A stretch of 64,000 nucleotides of DNA from Pelagibacteraceae bacterium AG-464-P07 (GCA_003211695.1 QCSA01000001.1:99116-163115); one strand, 5' to 3'; shown: positions 53,355-62,654, counted from the stretch's first letter. Program-made: numbers and translations. Notes: generated from the sequence alone by a model not told the origin.

Positions 53355-54131
53355 ATGAAAAAGATATTAATAATGGGTTTGCCGGGTTCTGGTAAAACAA
53401 CTTTGGCTTCAAAATTGGTACCCTTGTTAAATGCAAAAAGGCTTAATAACGATGAAGTAAGGAAAGCAGCTAATGACTGGGATTTTTCTGAAGAAGCAAG
53501 AACAAGACAAGCAAAACGCATGGGTGATTTTGCTGAGAAATATAAACAAGAAGGTCATTATGTAGTTGCGGATTTTATTTGCCCAACACCAAAAACAAGA
53601 AAATTATTTAATGCAGATTATGTTGTTTGGATAGATACAATTGAGAAAGGTAGATTTGAAGATACAAATAAAATGTTTGTAAAACCTGAAAAATTTGATT
53701 TTCAAGTTACAACACAAAATGCAGAAGTTTGGGCATATCAAATAGCAGATCAATTAATTCCATATGCATGGGATAATAAAAAACCAACGGCACAAATGTT
53801 AGGAAGATGGCAACCTTTTCATGAGGGTCATTACGCATTATTTGAAGAAATAATAAAAAAAACTGGTCAAGTTTGCATTCAAATCAGAGATGTTCAAGGG
53901 GTCGATGATAATCCATTTGATTTTGAAACAGTTAAGAAAAATATCGAACAAAAACTTTTACCAAATTTTAAGAATAGATTTAAAATAGTTCTGGTTCCCA
54001 ATATTACTAATATTTCTTATGGAAGAGGTGTGGGTTATACGATAGAGGAAGTGGTTCTTCCTGAAAAAATTCAGAATATATCAGCTACAAAAATTAGAAA
54101 AGAAATGAGAAAGAAGGGAAAGATTAAATAA
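53355..54131 (+). CDS. Fusion of APS-kinase-like P-loop domain and HxGH nucleotidyltransferase domain
   Basis: The 258-aa protein has two domains. Residues 1-145 form a kinase with P-loop GLPGSGKTT (8-16) and an RLNNDEVRKAANDWDFS segment like adenylylsulfate kinases. Residues ~146-258 form a small nucleotidyltransferase with GRWQPFHEGH (about 149-158) and ISATKIRKEMR (about 241), as in NMN/cytidylyl transferases. The order is opposite to NadR. Substrate uncertain: APS, NMN/nicotinamide riboside or a phospho-alcohol are options. It lies 2.5 kb before aprM. Confidence 0.7.
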   Translation: MKKILIMGLPGSGKTTLASKLVPLLNAKRLNNDEVRKAANDWDFSEEARTRQAKRMGDFAEKYKQEGHYVVADFICPTPKTRKLFNADYVVWIDTIEKGRFEDTNKMFVKPEKFDFQVTTQNAEVWAYQIADQLIPYAWDNKKPTAQMLGRWQPFHEGHYALFEEIIKKTGQVCIQIRDVQGVDDNPFDFETVKKNIEQKLLPNFKNRFKIVLVPNITNISYGRGVGYTIEEVVLPEKIQNISATKIRKEMRKKGKIK

Positions 54132-54238
54132 TTTTTCTACAACTTAGAGTTGATAATTATTTTATTTTGCTACATTAATCTGTCTTGATAAAATATTTGA
54201 AAAGGGTAATTATCTTCAAAGTTAACAACGGAGGAAAC

Positions 54239-54910
54239 ATGTTTTCAAAAGAACTAAATGAAAAACTTGATGAATATCATTTACTTAAACATCCTTTTTA
54301 TAAATCTTGGAATGAAGGTAAGTTGACAAGAGAGATTATTAAAGATTACGCAGAACAATATTACCAACATGTAAAAGCATTTCCTCGTTATATCAGTGCA
54401 ACACATTCTTTGTGTGAAGATATAGAAAAGAGAAAAATTTTACTGGAAAATCTTCAGGACGAAGAAAATAAAGAAAAAGATCATCCAAAATTATGGAGAA
54501 ACTTTGCTGCTGCTATGGGAGCTAAAAAAGAAAAAATTGATTCAGTAAAACAAGAAAAATTTACAAAAGAATTAATTGACAATTTTTTTAAAAATGGAAA
54601 AACAAGTTATGCAGAAGGTCTAGCTTCTCTCTACTCTTATGAAAGACAAATTCCTGAAATAGCTGAAACAAAGATCAGAGGTTTAAAAAATCATTACGGG
54701 GTAACTTCAAAAGAAGGTTTGGAATTTTTTGAAGTCCATAAAAAAGCAGATATATATCACAGAGCTGCATGTGAAAAATTACTTGATGGTTTATCTAAGG
54801 AAGAGCAAATAAAAGCAGAGAAATCAGCTCTATCTACAGCTAAATATTTGTGGAATTTCTTAACTGGTATGTCAATTAAACATAACATACCATCACAGAT
54901 CGCAGCCTAG
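54239..54910 (+). CDS. CADD-family heme-oxygenase-like di-iron protein (putative p-aminobenzoate synthase)
   Basis: The protein is 223 aa from the ATG at 54239, which has an ideal SD (GGAGG). A longer in-frame start at 54185 lacks one. LLKHPFYKSWNEGKLTREIIKDYAEQYYQHVKAFPRYISATHS matches Chlamydia CADD and relatives of TenA/PqqC. Acid/His ligand residues recur in LYSYERQIPEIAETKI and EVHKKADIYHRAA. CADD makes p-aminobenzoate by sacrificing its own Tyr and Lys. Here that would replace pabABC. Confidence 0.75.
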   Translation: MFSKELNEKLDEYHLLKHPFYKSWNEGKLTREIIKDYAEQYYQHVKAFPRYISATHSLCEDIEKRKILLENLQDEENKEKDHPKLWRNFAAAMGAKKEKIDSVKQEKFTKELIDNFFKNGKTSYAEGLASLYSYERQIPEIAETKIRGLKNHYGVTSKEGLEFFEVHKKADIYHRAACEKLLDGLSKEEQIKAEKSALSTAKYLWNFLTGMSIKHNIPSQIAA

Positions 54911-54971
54911 TTTTAATATATAAAATTATAGACGGTTTTGAAAAAGATTGTCTATAGTTGGTATTATTAAA

Positions 54972-55334
54972 GTGAAAAAAATATTTTTAGTTTTAATCTT
55001 TTTAATTTTTTCTGTCTCATCTTGTACTGATCCTAAGGAAGTTGCTGAGTCCGGATCACAGGAAGCTGTAGCATCTGTAGCGTTTGCAGCACAAATGGAA
55101 TTGGGTTTAGAAGTTTATAATAACAAAGCACAATGTGGCATGTGTCATACTTTGCAAGCTGCAAGCTCAGAGGGACAAATAGGAACTAACCTTGATCAAT
55201 TAAAACCCTCGATGCTACAAGTTGTATCAACAGTAACAAATGGAATCGGTGTTATGCCTTCTTTTGAAGGAACGCTTAGTTCTGAAGAAATTGACGCAGT
55301 TGCTTATTATGTATTTGAAAGTACAAACAAGTAA
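54972..55334 (+). CDS. Lipoprotein-type class I cytochrome c
   Basis: The protein is 120 aa from the GTG at 54972. The signal ends in a lipobox-like VSSC (about 16-19). One heme site, CGMCH (about 55-59), and a likely axial Met in GVMPSFEG (about 95) follow. A membrane-tethered periplasmic mono-heme electron carrier. A TTG at 54948 is the longer alternative. It precedes the SET and aprMBA genes on the same strand; a role as electron acceptor there is only suggestive because Apr is cytosolic. Confidence 0.8.
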   Translation: MKKIFLVLIFLIFSVSSCTDPKEVAESGSQEAVASVAFAAQMELGLEVYNNKAQCGMCHTLQAASSEGQIGTNLDQLKPSMLQVVSTVTNGIGVMPSFEGTLSSEEIDAVAYYVFESTNK

Positions 55335-55336
55335 GT

Positions 55337-55807
55337 ATGAAATTATACAAAACAAAAAAATCTAACATACATAGATACGGACTTTCTGCTGCCAAAGATA
55401 TAAAAGAGGGCACAAAAATTATTCAATATAAAGGAAAAAAAATAACCAACAAAGAATCAGAAGAAAATAAAAAATATGGATATGATATTACTTATTTATT
55501 TACGCTTAACAAAAAATATCTTTTAGATGGTGATTTTAAATATAATACAGCAAGACTTGTAAATCATTCTTGTAACCCAAATTGTGAGGTTATTGATAAC
55601 AATGGACCGGAAATATGGATTTCTGCGATTCGAAATATTAAAAAAAATGAAGAACTTACTTATGATTATGGTTTTAGTTTCGATAGTTACTACAAAGACC
55701 ATGTATGCAAATGTGGTTCAGATAATTGTGTTGGATATATTATCAGAGAAGGATCTAGATGGAGGATACAAAAGCCTATTAAGCTAACTAAAAATATATT
55801 AAAATAA
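55337..55807 (+). CDS. SET-domain protein-lysine methyltransferase
   Basis: The 156-aa protein is a minimal SET domain. HRYGLSAAKDIKEGTKIIQYKG comes first, then ARLVNHSCNPNCEV (about 72-85, the SET knot). ELTYDYGFSF lies near 112, and a post-SET zinc site CKCGSDNCVGYI near 122. All catalytic elements (NHSCNPN, Tyr of YDYG) are present. It would methylate a lysine, on an unknown protein, using SAM. It begins 2 nt after the cytochrome stop, so co-expression is likely. Confidence 0.9.
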   Translation: MKLYKTKKSNIHRYGLSAAKDIKEGTKIIQYKGKKITNKESEENKKYGYDITYLFTLNKKYLLDGDFKYNTARLVNHSCNPNCEVIDNNGPEIWISAIRNIKKNEELTYDYGFSFDSYYKDHVCKCGSDNCVGYIIREGSRWRIQKPIKLTKNILK

Positions 55808-55841
55808 TTTGAGATTCATTAAACCTAGATAGAAACGTACT

Positions 55842-56633
55842 ATGATTACTATTAATCCATTTTCCGAACTTTCGGAATTTATACCGTCCATTGCAATGCA
55901 GGCTTTTGTTGTTGCGATGATCATTTTGGTGGTAGCAGGAACGGTGGTTGATATGATTCATAAGAAAAATGTTAAGTACTTCTTTGAAAATGCAAAAAAG
56001 GCGAAGAAACAAGCAACTAGAACTGTTAGCACTGGAAACAAAGTATCAATTGTAATTAAAACCGTTGCAAGTGATGTTCTAACCACTTCGGAATTAGCTG
56101 GCAAACGTAGAATCGCCCATCTTCTCGGCATGTACGGTACTATAATATTCTGGGTCACTTCATCTATTATGATTTTTTGCTACTCAACAACTAAATCCGT
56201 AACGCCTCCTATCTTTCCACTACTATGGCATTTAGGAGCAATAATGACTTGTCTTGGTGGTTATTGGTTTTGGTTCTTTCTCAGAGTCGACGTTGCAGCA
56301 GAAGGTAATCCTTGGTATCGGGTTATTAAGGCAGATTTATTTGTCCTATCGCTTGTTGTGACCACTACCTTCGGTCTAGTCTGGTCTTATTTACAAGCTG
56401 CAAGCATATCTGGATGGGATACCTTGTTATTAGTTTTGTTTATTCTTTCTAACCTTGTGTTATTTGGAGGAGTGTATTGGTCTAAATTTGCTCACATGTT
56501 CTACAAGCCAGGGGCGGCTATACAGAAACACTTAGCCGAAGCAGATGGTTCAAACGAAAATTTGCCAGAACCAAGTGATAAGCCCAAACAATTTGGTCCT
56601 GGTATAAAGCGCGAAGCGCCACGACACTATTAA
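55842..56633 (+). CDS. aprM: AprM-like membrane anchor of APS reductase
   Basis: The 263-aa protein has about five membrane segments (first at ~17-38) with His residues in GKRRIAHLLGMYG and PLLWHLGA. It fits the AprM/QmoC-related membrane protein that precedes aprBA in sulfite-oxidising bacteria and would pass electrons from APS formation to quinone. The C-terminal tail is cytosolic and basic. It is the first gene of aprMBA; codon use differs from the neighbours (CGN arginine, GGY glycine). Confidence 0.85.
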   Translation: MITINPFSELSEFIPSIAMQAFVVAMIILVVAGTVVDMIHKKNVKYFFENAKKAKKQATRTVSTGNKVSIVIKTVASDVLTTSELAGKRRIAHLLGMYGTIIFWVTSSIMIFCYSTTKSVTPPIFPLLWHLGAIMTCLGGYWFWFFLRVDVAAEGNPWYRVIKADLFVLSLVVTTTFGLVWSYLQAASISGWDTLLLVLFILSNLVLFGGVYWSKFAHMFYKPGAAIQKHLAEADGSNENLPEPSDKPKQFGPGIKREAPRHY

Positions 56634-56669
56634 TTATGATTAACAATTTAAAGAAAGAGAGAAAATAAT

Positions 56670-57140
56670 ATGTCAACTTTTGTATATATGACTCGTTGTG
56701 ATGGTTGCGGACACTGTGTTGATATCTGCCCATCTGACATTATGCACATTGATGAGACTATTCGACGTGCTGTTAATATTGAACCTAATTTTTGTTGGGA
56801 GTGTTACTCCTGTGTAAAGGCTTGTCCCCAAAATGCAATTGATGTACGTGGGTATGCAGACTTTGCTCCTATGGGTCATAGTGTTCGAGTACTTCGTGAA
56901 GAAGAAAAAGGAACAATTTCTTGGAAGATTAAATTCAGAAATGGTACAACAAAAGACTTTGTCTCACCAATTACAACTAAGCCATGGGGCAAACATATTC
57001 CAAAGCTTGCAGAAAAAGAAAAACCTAGTAAAGAAGCACTCGACTCACAACTCCTCTACTCTGAGCCAAAAGGACTTAATATTGATACCGGGTTGCCTGA
57101 AATGAAAAAAGAAAAATTTAAACAGGGCGTCTATTATTAA
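56670..57140 (+). CDS. aprB: Adenylylsulfate reductase beta subunit
   Basis: The 156-aa ferredoxin-like subunit has two [4Fe-4S] motifs: RCDGCGHCVDICPSD (Cys 10, 13, 16, 20) and CWECYSCVKACPQNA (Cys ~42, 45, 48, 52). A typical C-terminal tail wraps AprA in the family. In this direction it carries electrons released by sulfite oxidation to AprM. It overlaps aprA at one base. Confidence 0.95.
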   Translation: MSTFVYMTRCDGCGHCVDICPSDIMHIDETIRRAVNIEPNFCWECYSCVKACPQNAIDVRGYADFAPMGHSVRVLREEEKGTISWKIKFRNGTTKDFVSPITTKPWGKHIPKLAEKEKPSKEALDSQLLYSEPKGLNIDTGLPEMKKEKFKQGVYY

Positions 57141-58996
57141 TGGGAAAAATTAAAACAGTTTACGAAGATTGCGACATACTCGTTGTTGGAGGTGGTATGG
57201 CAGGTACTGGTGCTACATTTGAAGCTAGATACTGGGGTCGAGATTTGAAAATTGTTTGTGTTGAAAAAGCTAATATTGATCGTAGTGGTGCAGTGGCTCA
57301 AGGGCTATACGCTATTAATTGTTACATGGGTATGCAGTGGAATGAGAACCAACCAGAGGACCATGTGCGTTACGCACGTAATGACCTAATGGGTTTGGTA
57401 CGTGAAGATCTTGGTTATGATATGGCTCGTCATGTTGATTCTACAGTACACATGTTCGACGAGTGGGGTTTACCTATGATGCGTGATGAAAAAACTGGAC
57501 GTTACCTACGTGAAGGTAAATGGCAGATAATGATTCATGGAGAGAGTTACAAACCAATTGTTGCTGAAGCTGCTAAAAAGTCTGCTGACAAAATATATAA
57601 TCGAATTATGATAACTCACCTACTTATGGACGAAAGCAATCAAAATCGAGTTGGTGGTGCGGTGGGCTTTAACATGCGTACAGGTGACTACCATGTCTTT
57701 CGTGCCAAATCTGTTATTGTAGCTGCAGGAGGCGCCTCGCATATTTTTAAACCTCGAGCTGTGGGTGAAGGTATGGGCAGAACTTGGTATGCGCCATGGA
57801 GTAACGGTTCAGCTTATGCATTACCAATTGCTGTTGGTGCGAAAATGACCCAAATGGAAAACCGTATCGTTCTAACAAGATTTAAGGATGGTTATGGTCC
57901 AGTTGGTGCTTACTTCCTTCATCTTAAGACTTATACTCGAAATGGCAAAGGAGAGAATTACGAAAAAAAATGGTATGAGCAAACCAAAAAACTGGTAGGA
58001 GAGTATATCGATCACCATCCAGTACCAACATGCTTGCGTAATCATGCTTTCATTGAGGAGGTTAAAGCTGGTGGAGGCCCAATTCATATGGTTACAACAG
58101 AGGCTTTCCAAGATCCTCATTTGGAGGTAATTGGATGGGAGAATTTCCTTGGTATGACTATTGGACAAGCGGTTGTTTGGGCATCTCAAAACATTGATCC
58201 AAAATATGAGGATCCTGAGTTAACTACATCTGAACCATATGTTATGGGTTCTCATGCCACTTGTTCGGGTGCTTGGGTAAGTGGTCCAGAAGATCTTTCA
58301 CCACCTGAATATTTTTGGGGGTATAACCGAATGCTGACAGTTAAGGGGCTTTTTGGAGCAGGAGATACCGTTGGTGGTAGTGCTCACAAATTCTCTTCGG
58401 GTTCTTTTACAGAAGGTCGTCTTGCTGCAAAAGCTGCAGTTAAATATATACAAGATCTGGGCAATGAAAAAATTGAGGTCAATAATAAACAGTGCGAAGA
58501 TTTTAAGAAGATCATATACCAACCTTTGGAGAACTACAAAATAGGGCGCAACGAGATTACTGCCGGAACAGTTTCACCAAGTTATATTTTACCTATTCAA
58601 GGTCTTCAACGCTTGCAGAAGATTATGGACGAATACTGTGGCGGTATCGGCGTAAACTATATGACGAACGAGAATTTACTTAAAAAAGGTATAGAATTAT
58701 TAGATATGCTTCAAGAAGATCTCGAACATATTGGTGCAGAAGATTATCACCAGCTTATGCGTGCATGGGAGTTAAAACATCGTGCACTTACCTCACAGTG
58801 TGTGGCAGAACATACACTGTTCCGAGAGGAGACTCGTTGGCCGGGCTACTATTATCGAGGTGATCATATGAAATTGGATGATGAAAATTGGCATTGCTTA
58901 ACTTTATCTCGTCGTGATCCTAAAACTGGTAAATTTACCATGGAAAAAGCTCCTCTTTATCACATCGTTGATGAGAAGAAGAATGAAGCTTCTTGA
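57140..58996 (+). CDS. aprA: Adenylylsulfate reductase alpha subunit
   Basis: The 618-aa flavoprotein has FAD motif ILVVGGGMAGTGATFEARYW (from residue 13), NCYMGMQWNENQPEDHVRYARNDLMGL and a full AprA C-terminus. It interconverts sulfite + AMP and APS; in an aerobic sulfonate degrader the oxidative direction is expected. Arginine is nearly always CGT/CGA here, whereas the nearby xsc uses mainly AGA, a sign of transfer or of different expression. The small next gene overlaps by 14 nt. Confidence 0.96.
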   Translation: MGKIKTVYEDCDILVVGGGMAGTGATFEARYWGRDLKIVCVEKANIDRSGAVAQGLYAINCYMGMQWNENQPEDHVRYARNDLMGLVREDLGYDMARHVDSTVHMFDEWGLPMMRDEKTGRYLREGKWQIMIHGESYKPIVAEAAKKSADKIYNRIMITHLLMDESNQNRVGGAVGFNMRTGDYHVFRAKSVIVAAGGASHIFKPRAVGEGMGRTWYAPWSNGSAYALPIAVGAKMTQMENRIVLTRFKDGYGPVGAYFLHLKTYTRNGKGENYEKKWYEQTKKLVGEYIDHHPVPTCLRNHAFIEEVKAGGGPIHMVTTEAFQDPHLEVIGWENFLGMTIGQAVVWASQNIDPKYEDPELTTSEPYVMGSHATCSGAWVSGPEDLSPPEYFWGYNRMLTVKGLFGAGDTVGGSAHKFSSGSFTEGRLAAKAAVKYIQDLGNEKIEVNNKQCEDFKKIIYQPLENYKIGRNEITAGTVSPSYILPIQGLQRLQKIMDEYCGGIGVNYMTNENLLKKGIELLDMLQEDLEHIGAEDYHQLMRAWELKHRALTSQCVAEHTLFREETRWPGYYYRGDHMKLDDENWHCLTLSRRDPKTGKFTMEKAPLYHIVDEKKNEAS

Positions 58997-59333
58997 GAAA
59001 ACAGACGAAGAAATATTAGAGATAGCAAATCCTATTTGGGATGATCTTGTTAAATATTCTAACAACAAGGATTACAGTGGTTTTACAAAGCATTTTTCAG
59101 CGCAAATGCTGTACGGCGCAAATGAGGTAGAAATAGGTAAACAGTGGGCAAATAACAAATTATTAACAAGCTTATCAAAACAAAGAAAGTTTTTTGGCTG
59201 CTTGAGACGAAACAACTTTGTAACAGTTATTTATAAACAGACGAGTGATACAGTTCCAGGAGAATTTTTAGGTCGTTTAGTACTGGGTGTTGAAGATGAT
59301 AAGGTTAAAGTCTTCGGTGCAACAATCTTCTAA
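58983..59333 (+). CDS. Small protein coupled to aprA (116 aa)
   Basis: A start at ATG 58983 lies inside the aprA end. The sequence begins [38 protein letters not shown] and has the helix-then-sheet look of NTF2/SnoaL-like small folds ([20 protein letters not shown] end). No catalytic motif is recognised. Position argues for a role in Apr assembly or in handling APS/sulfite. Longer starts overlap aprA further and are unlikely. Confidence 0.65.
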   Translation: MKLLEKTDEEILEIANPIWDDLVKYSNNKDYSGFTKHFSAQMLYGANEVEIGKQWANNKLLTSLSKQRKFFGCLRRNNFVTVIYKQTSDTVPGEFLGRLVLGVEDDKVKVFGATIF

Positions 59334-60499
59334 GCACTTCTATAAAGTTTGGTTATTACAAACTCTTTATGTCCTAAAGCTTCTGCACAAGTAATTCTTC
59401 CGTTTGCAGTTTTAACAGTGGTATCAATTAATGCATCACCCGCTTGACTTAAATTCATTTCTCTTTTTAAAATTTTTGAAACATCAAGATCAATATGTTC
59501 ACTCATGGTAGAAGCAGTTTTTGGATTTGCTGTTAGTTTAATTACCGGTTCAATAGGATTACCAATAATATTTCCTTGTCCTGTAGGAAATAAATGAACT
59601 GTAAATCCTGCGGCTGCTTGCAACGTAACACATTCAGCAGCGGCAGAAGAAGTGTCCATGAAGTATAAACCTCCACCATTTTTTGGTTCTTCGGCGGGCT
59701 CCAAAACATCGATGTATTTAATTTTTTTTCCAATTTTTTGTAAATTTCCAAAAGCTTTTTCTTCAATAGTGGTAAGACCACCCTTAATATTTCCAGCGGT
59801 AGGCTGGCTTTCTGATAAATCATTTGTTTTATTTTCTAATATGAAATTGTTGTAACTATTCCAAGTATCCAAAAATTTTTTTTTTACTTTTTCATTTTTC
59901 GCTCTTTTTGCGCAAACCAGTTCTGCACCAGTGATTTCTGAGGTTTCACCAAAGCAAAGATGAACACCATTAGGTTCTAATTTATCCATTAAATCTCCAA
60001 CAGCTGGATTAGAAGCTAAACCTGATGTTGTATCGGACTCACCACATTTAACAGAAATCCATAAGTCGCTTAATGGACACTCTTCTCTTTGTTTCTCACT
60101 AGCCCATTGAACAAATTCTCGGGCTTTCTTTGATGCTTTCATGGTTGTTGTAATATCTCCTGAGCCTTCGATACTAAATCCCTCTACTGGTTTCCCAGTT
60201 TTTGCAACTTCATCTACAACTTTCTTTGTCCATTTAGGTTCAATCCCTATTACAATAACTGCAGCAACATTAGGGTTTTTTCCTGTGCCAATTATAGTTT
60301 TAAAAAATAATTCTAAGTCTTTACCAAATTGCAATCTTCCATAAGAGTGGGGAATTGCCATGGTACCTTTAATATTATTGCCTATGGCTTCAGCGCAGGC
60401 ATTGGAAATATCATCAACTGGCAAAATAATTACATGGTTTCTAACACCAACTCTTCCGTTCTCGCGTTTATAACCCATAAATGTTTTTGGAATAGTCAT
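59330..60499 (-). CDS. suyB: (2R)-sulfolactate sulfo-lyase large subunit
   Basis: The ~389-aa UxaA-family protein has [31 protein letters not shown] at the start and [43 protein letters not shown] near 155 follows; CGESD and a later Cys pair are expected iron-sulfur/metal ligands. It closely follows SuyB, which splits sulfolactate to pyruvate and sulfite. Altronate/galactarate dehydratases are the wider family, but xsc and apr next door favour SuyB. ATG 60499 is preferred to GTG 60511. Confidence 0.85.
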   Translation of the reverse strand: MTIPKTFMGYKRENGRVGVRNHVIILPVDDISNACAEAIGNNIKGTMAIPHSYGRLQFGKDLELFFKTIIGTGKNPNVAAVIVIGIEPKWTKKVVDEVAKTGKPVEGFSIEGSGDITTTMKASKKAREFVQWASEKQREECPLSDLWISVKCGESDTTSGLASNPAVGDLMDKLEPNGVHLCFGETSEITGAELVCAKRAKNEKVKKKFLDTWNSYNNFILENKTNDLSESQPTAGNIKGGLTTIEEKAFGNLQKIGKKIKYIDVLEPAEEPKNGGGLYFMDTSSAAAECVTLQAAAGFTVHLFPTGQGNIIGNPIEPVIKLTANPKTASTMSEHIDLDVSKILKREMNLSQAGDALIDTTVKTANGRITCAEALGHKEFVITKLYRSA

Positions 60500-60504
60500 C
60501 TTAG

Positions 60505-60792
60505 TTACCACTTCTTAGTTTTAACATTATGAACATGTACGTGATCTCCTTTTTTAATCGAGGCAACAACTTTTCCAATATCATGACCATATTTCAAAAT
60601 AGTATCTCCTTCTTTAAAATCTTTAAGAGCAATTTTATGACCCAGAGGTATATTGTTGATTGATTGAATTTTTACGGTTTTATTACTTTCCATAATCCAA
60701 CAACTGTATTCGTGATTTCTTTTTGTTGAATCAATTACAACGACTCCAACATTGTCTTTATCATCGTGTATAATAATGTCTGTATTACTCAT
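60505..60792 (-). CDS. suyA: (2R)-sulfolactate sulfo-lyase small subunit
   Basis: The 95-aa SAF-domain protein has [48 protein letters not shown] (about 48-95), the same N-terminal domain found in UxaA/GarD enzymes. It precedes suyB by 5 nt (12-nt shorter start) on the minus strand and diverges from xsc with a 77-bp gap, a likely shared control region. Confidence 0.88.
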   Translation of the reverse strand: MSNTDIIIHDDKDNVGVVVIDSTKRNHEYSCWIMESNKTVKIQSINNIPLGHKIALKDFKEGDTILKYGHDIGKVVASIKKGDHVHVHNVKTKKW

Positions 60793-60869
60793 TGTTTATT
60801 ATTTCTTGCTAGAAATTATGTTAGAATTTATATATTAATCTTTAAATTTTAAAGTAAATTATTATTAAC

Positions 60870-62654
60870 ATGACAAAAATGACCACAGAAGAGGCCTTCG
60901 TAAAGGTCTTACAAAAGCATGGAATAGAAAATGCATTTGGAATTATTGGTTCAGCATTTATGCCAATTTCTGATTTGTTTCCAAAAGCAGGAATTACATT
61001 TTGGGATGTTGCACACGAATCCAATGGTGGTTTGATTGCCGATGGTTATACAAGATCCACAGGAAAAATCGCAATGTGTATTGCACAAAATGGACCTGGC
61101 GTTACTGGTCTTGTGACACCAATTAAAACAGCTTACTGGAATCACACACCTATGCTTCTAGTTACTCCACAAGCCGCAAATAAAACAATGGGCCAAGGTG
61201 GTTTTCAAGAAGTTGAGCAAATGAATTTATTTAAAGACATGGTTTGTTACCAGGAAGAAGTCAGGGATCCATCACGAATAGCTGAAGTTTTAAATAGAGT
61301 AATTGAAAAATCTATTCGAGGTTCAGCTCCCGCACAAATAAATGTTCCAAGAGATTATTGGACGCAAATTATAGATATCGAACTTCCACCAATTGTAAGA
61401 TTGGAGCGTTCAACTGGTGGTGTATCTGCTGTAACAGAAGCAGCAAAATTACTATCCAATGCAAAATTTCCAGTTATTTTATCCGGAGCAGGTGTTGTAT
61501 TAGGAAATGCTATAGAAGATTGTAAAAAAATAGCTGAAAAATTAGATGCACCTGTTTGTAGCGGTTATCAACACAACGATAGTTTTCCAGGTAGACATCC
61601 ATTAGCTGTTGGACCGCTAGGATATAATGGATCAAAAGCAGCAATGGAATTAATTTCTAAAGCGGATGTAGTTCTAGCGTTAGGGACAAGATTAAATCCA
61701 TTTTCAACACTTCCAGGATATGGAATTGACTACTGGCCGAAGAAAGCAAGCATTATTCAAGTGGATATAAACTCTGATAGAATTGGTTTAACAAAAAAAG
61801 TAACTGTTGGAATTTGTGGAGATGCAAAATTAGTTACACAACAGATATTAGCTAAATTATCTTCTAAGGCAGGTGATACTGATAGAGAAAAAAGAAAATC
61901 ACTAATCCATCAAACAAAATCGGCATGGTTGCAAATGCTATCAAGTTTGGATCACGAAGAAGATGATCCAGGCACTGTTTGGAATAAAGAGGCAAGAGAA
62001 AGAGATAAAGATAGAATGTCACCAAGGATGGCATGGAGAGCAATACAAGCTGGTCTTCCTGATGATGTCATTATTTCAAGCGATATTGGAAACAATTGTG
62101 CAATTGGAAATGCTTATCCAACTTTTGAAAAGGGAAGAAAATATTTAGCACCAGGACTTTTTGGACCGTGTGGCTATGGCTTTCCAGCAATTTTAGGAGC
62201 AAAAATTGGATGCCCTAATACTCCTGTTGTAGGATTTGCAGGCGATGGTGCATTTGGCATTAGTATGAGTGAAATGTCATCTATCAATAGAAAAGAATGG
62301 CCAGGAATAACTATGGTTGTATTTAGAAATTATCAGTGGGGTGCAGAAAAAAGAAATTCTATTCTTTGGTTCAATGACAATTTTGTTGGAACGGAATTAG
62401 ATCCTGAATTAAGTTTTGCAAAAGTAGCGGAAGGTTGCGGTTTAAAAGGAGTTCAAGTTAAAACGCAGGAAGAATTAACTAAAGCATTAAAAGAATCATG
62501 CAAAGCTCAAAAGGATGGAGTCACCACTTTTATTGAAGTTATTTTAAACCAGGAACTTGGTGAACCTTTTAGACGTGATGCCATGAAAAAACCAGTTAAA
62601 GTGGCAGGAATAAGTTCTAATGATATGCGTCCCCAAAAAACAAATAGTAATTAA
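60870..62654 (+). CDS. xsc: Sulfoacetaldehyde acetyltransferase
   Basis: The 594-aa ThDP enzyme starts MTTEEAFVKVLQKHGIENAFGIIGSAFMPISDLFP. The catalytic Glu is in DVAHESNGGLIADGY (about 50) and the ThDP/Mg motif is GFAGDGAFGISMSEM (about 455-469). It cleaves sulfoacetaldehyde with phosphate to acetyl phosphate and sulfite, the hub of taurine, isethionate and sulfoacetate degradation. Its neighbours suyAB and aprMBA confirm the sulfonate assignment over acetolactate synthase. Confidence 0.95.
   Translation: MTKMTTEEAFVKVLQKHGIENAFGIIGSAFMPISDLFPKAGITFWDVAHESNGGLIADGYTRSTGKIAMCIAQNGPGVTGLVTPIKTAYWNHTPMLLVTPQAANKTMGQGGFQEVEQMNLFKDMVCYQEEVRDPSRIAEVLNRVIEKSIRGSAPAQINVPRDYWTQIIDIELPPIVRLERSTGGVSAVTEAAKLLSNAKFPVILSGAGVVLGNAIEDCKKIAEKLDAPVCSGYQHNDSFPGRHPLAVGPLGYNGSKAAMELISKADVVLALGTRLNPFSTLPGYGIDYWPKKASIIQVDINSDRIGLTKKVTVGICGDAKLVTQQILAKLSSKAGDTDREKRKSLIHQTKSAWLQMLSSLDHEEDDPGTVWNKEARERDKDRMSPRMAWRAIQAGLPDDVIISSDIGNNCAIGNAYPTFEKGRKYLAPGLFGPCGYGFPAILGAKIGCPNTPVVGFAGDGAFGISMSEMSSINRKEWPGITMVVFRNYQWGAEKRNSILWFNDNFVGTELDPELSFAKVAEGCGLKGVQVKTQEELTKALKESCKAQKDGVTTFIEVILNQELGEPFRRDAMKKPVKVAGISSNDMRPQKTNSN

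Noticed and set aside
60870-62654. Acetolactate synthase
   Set aside because: Sequence pattern and the suyAB/aprMBA neighbours fit sulfoacetaldehyde acetyltransferase; no small regulatory subunit gene follows.
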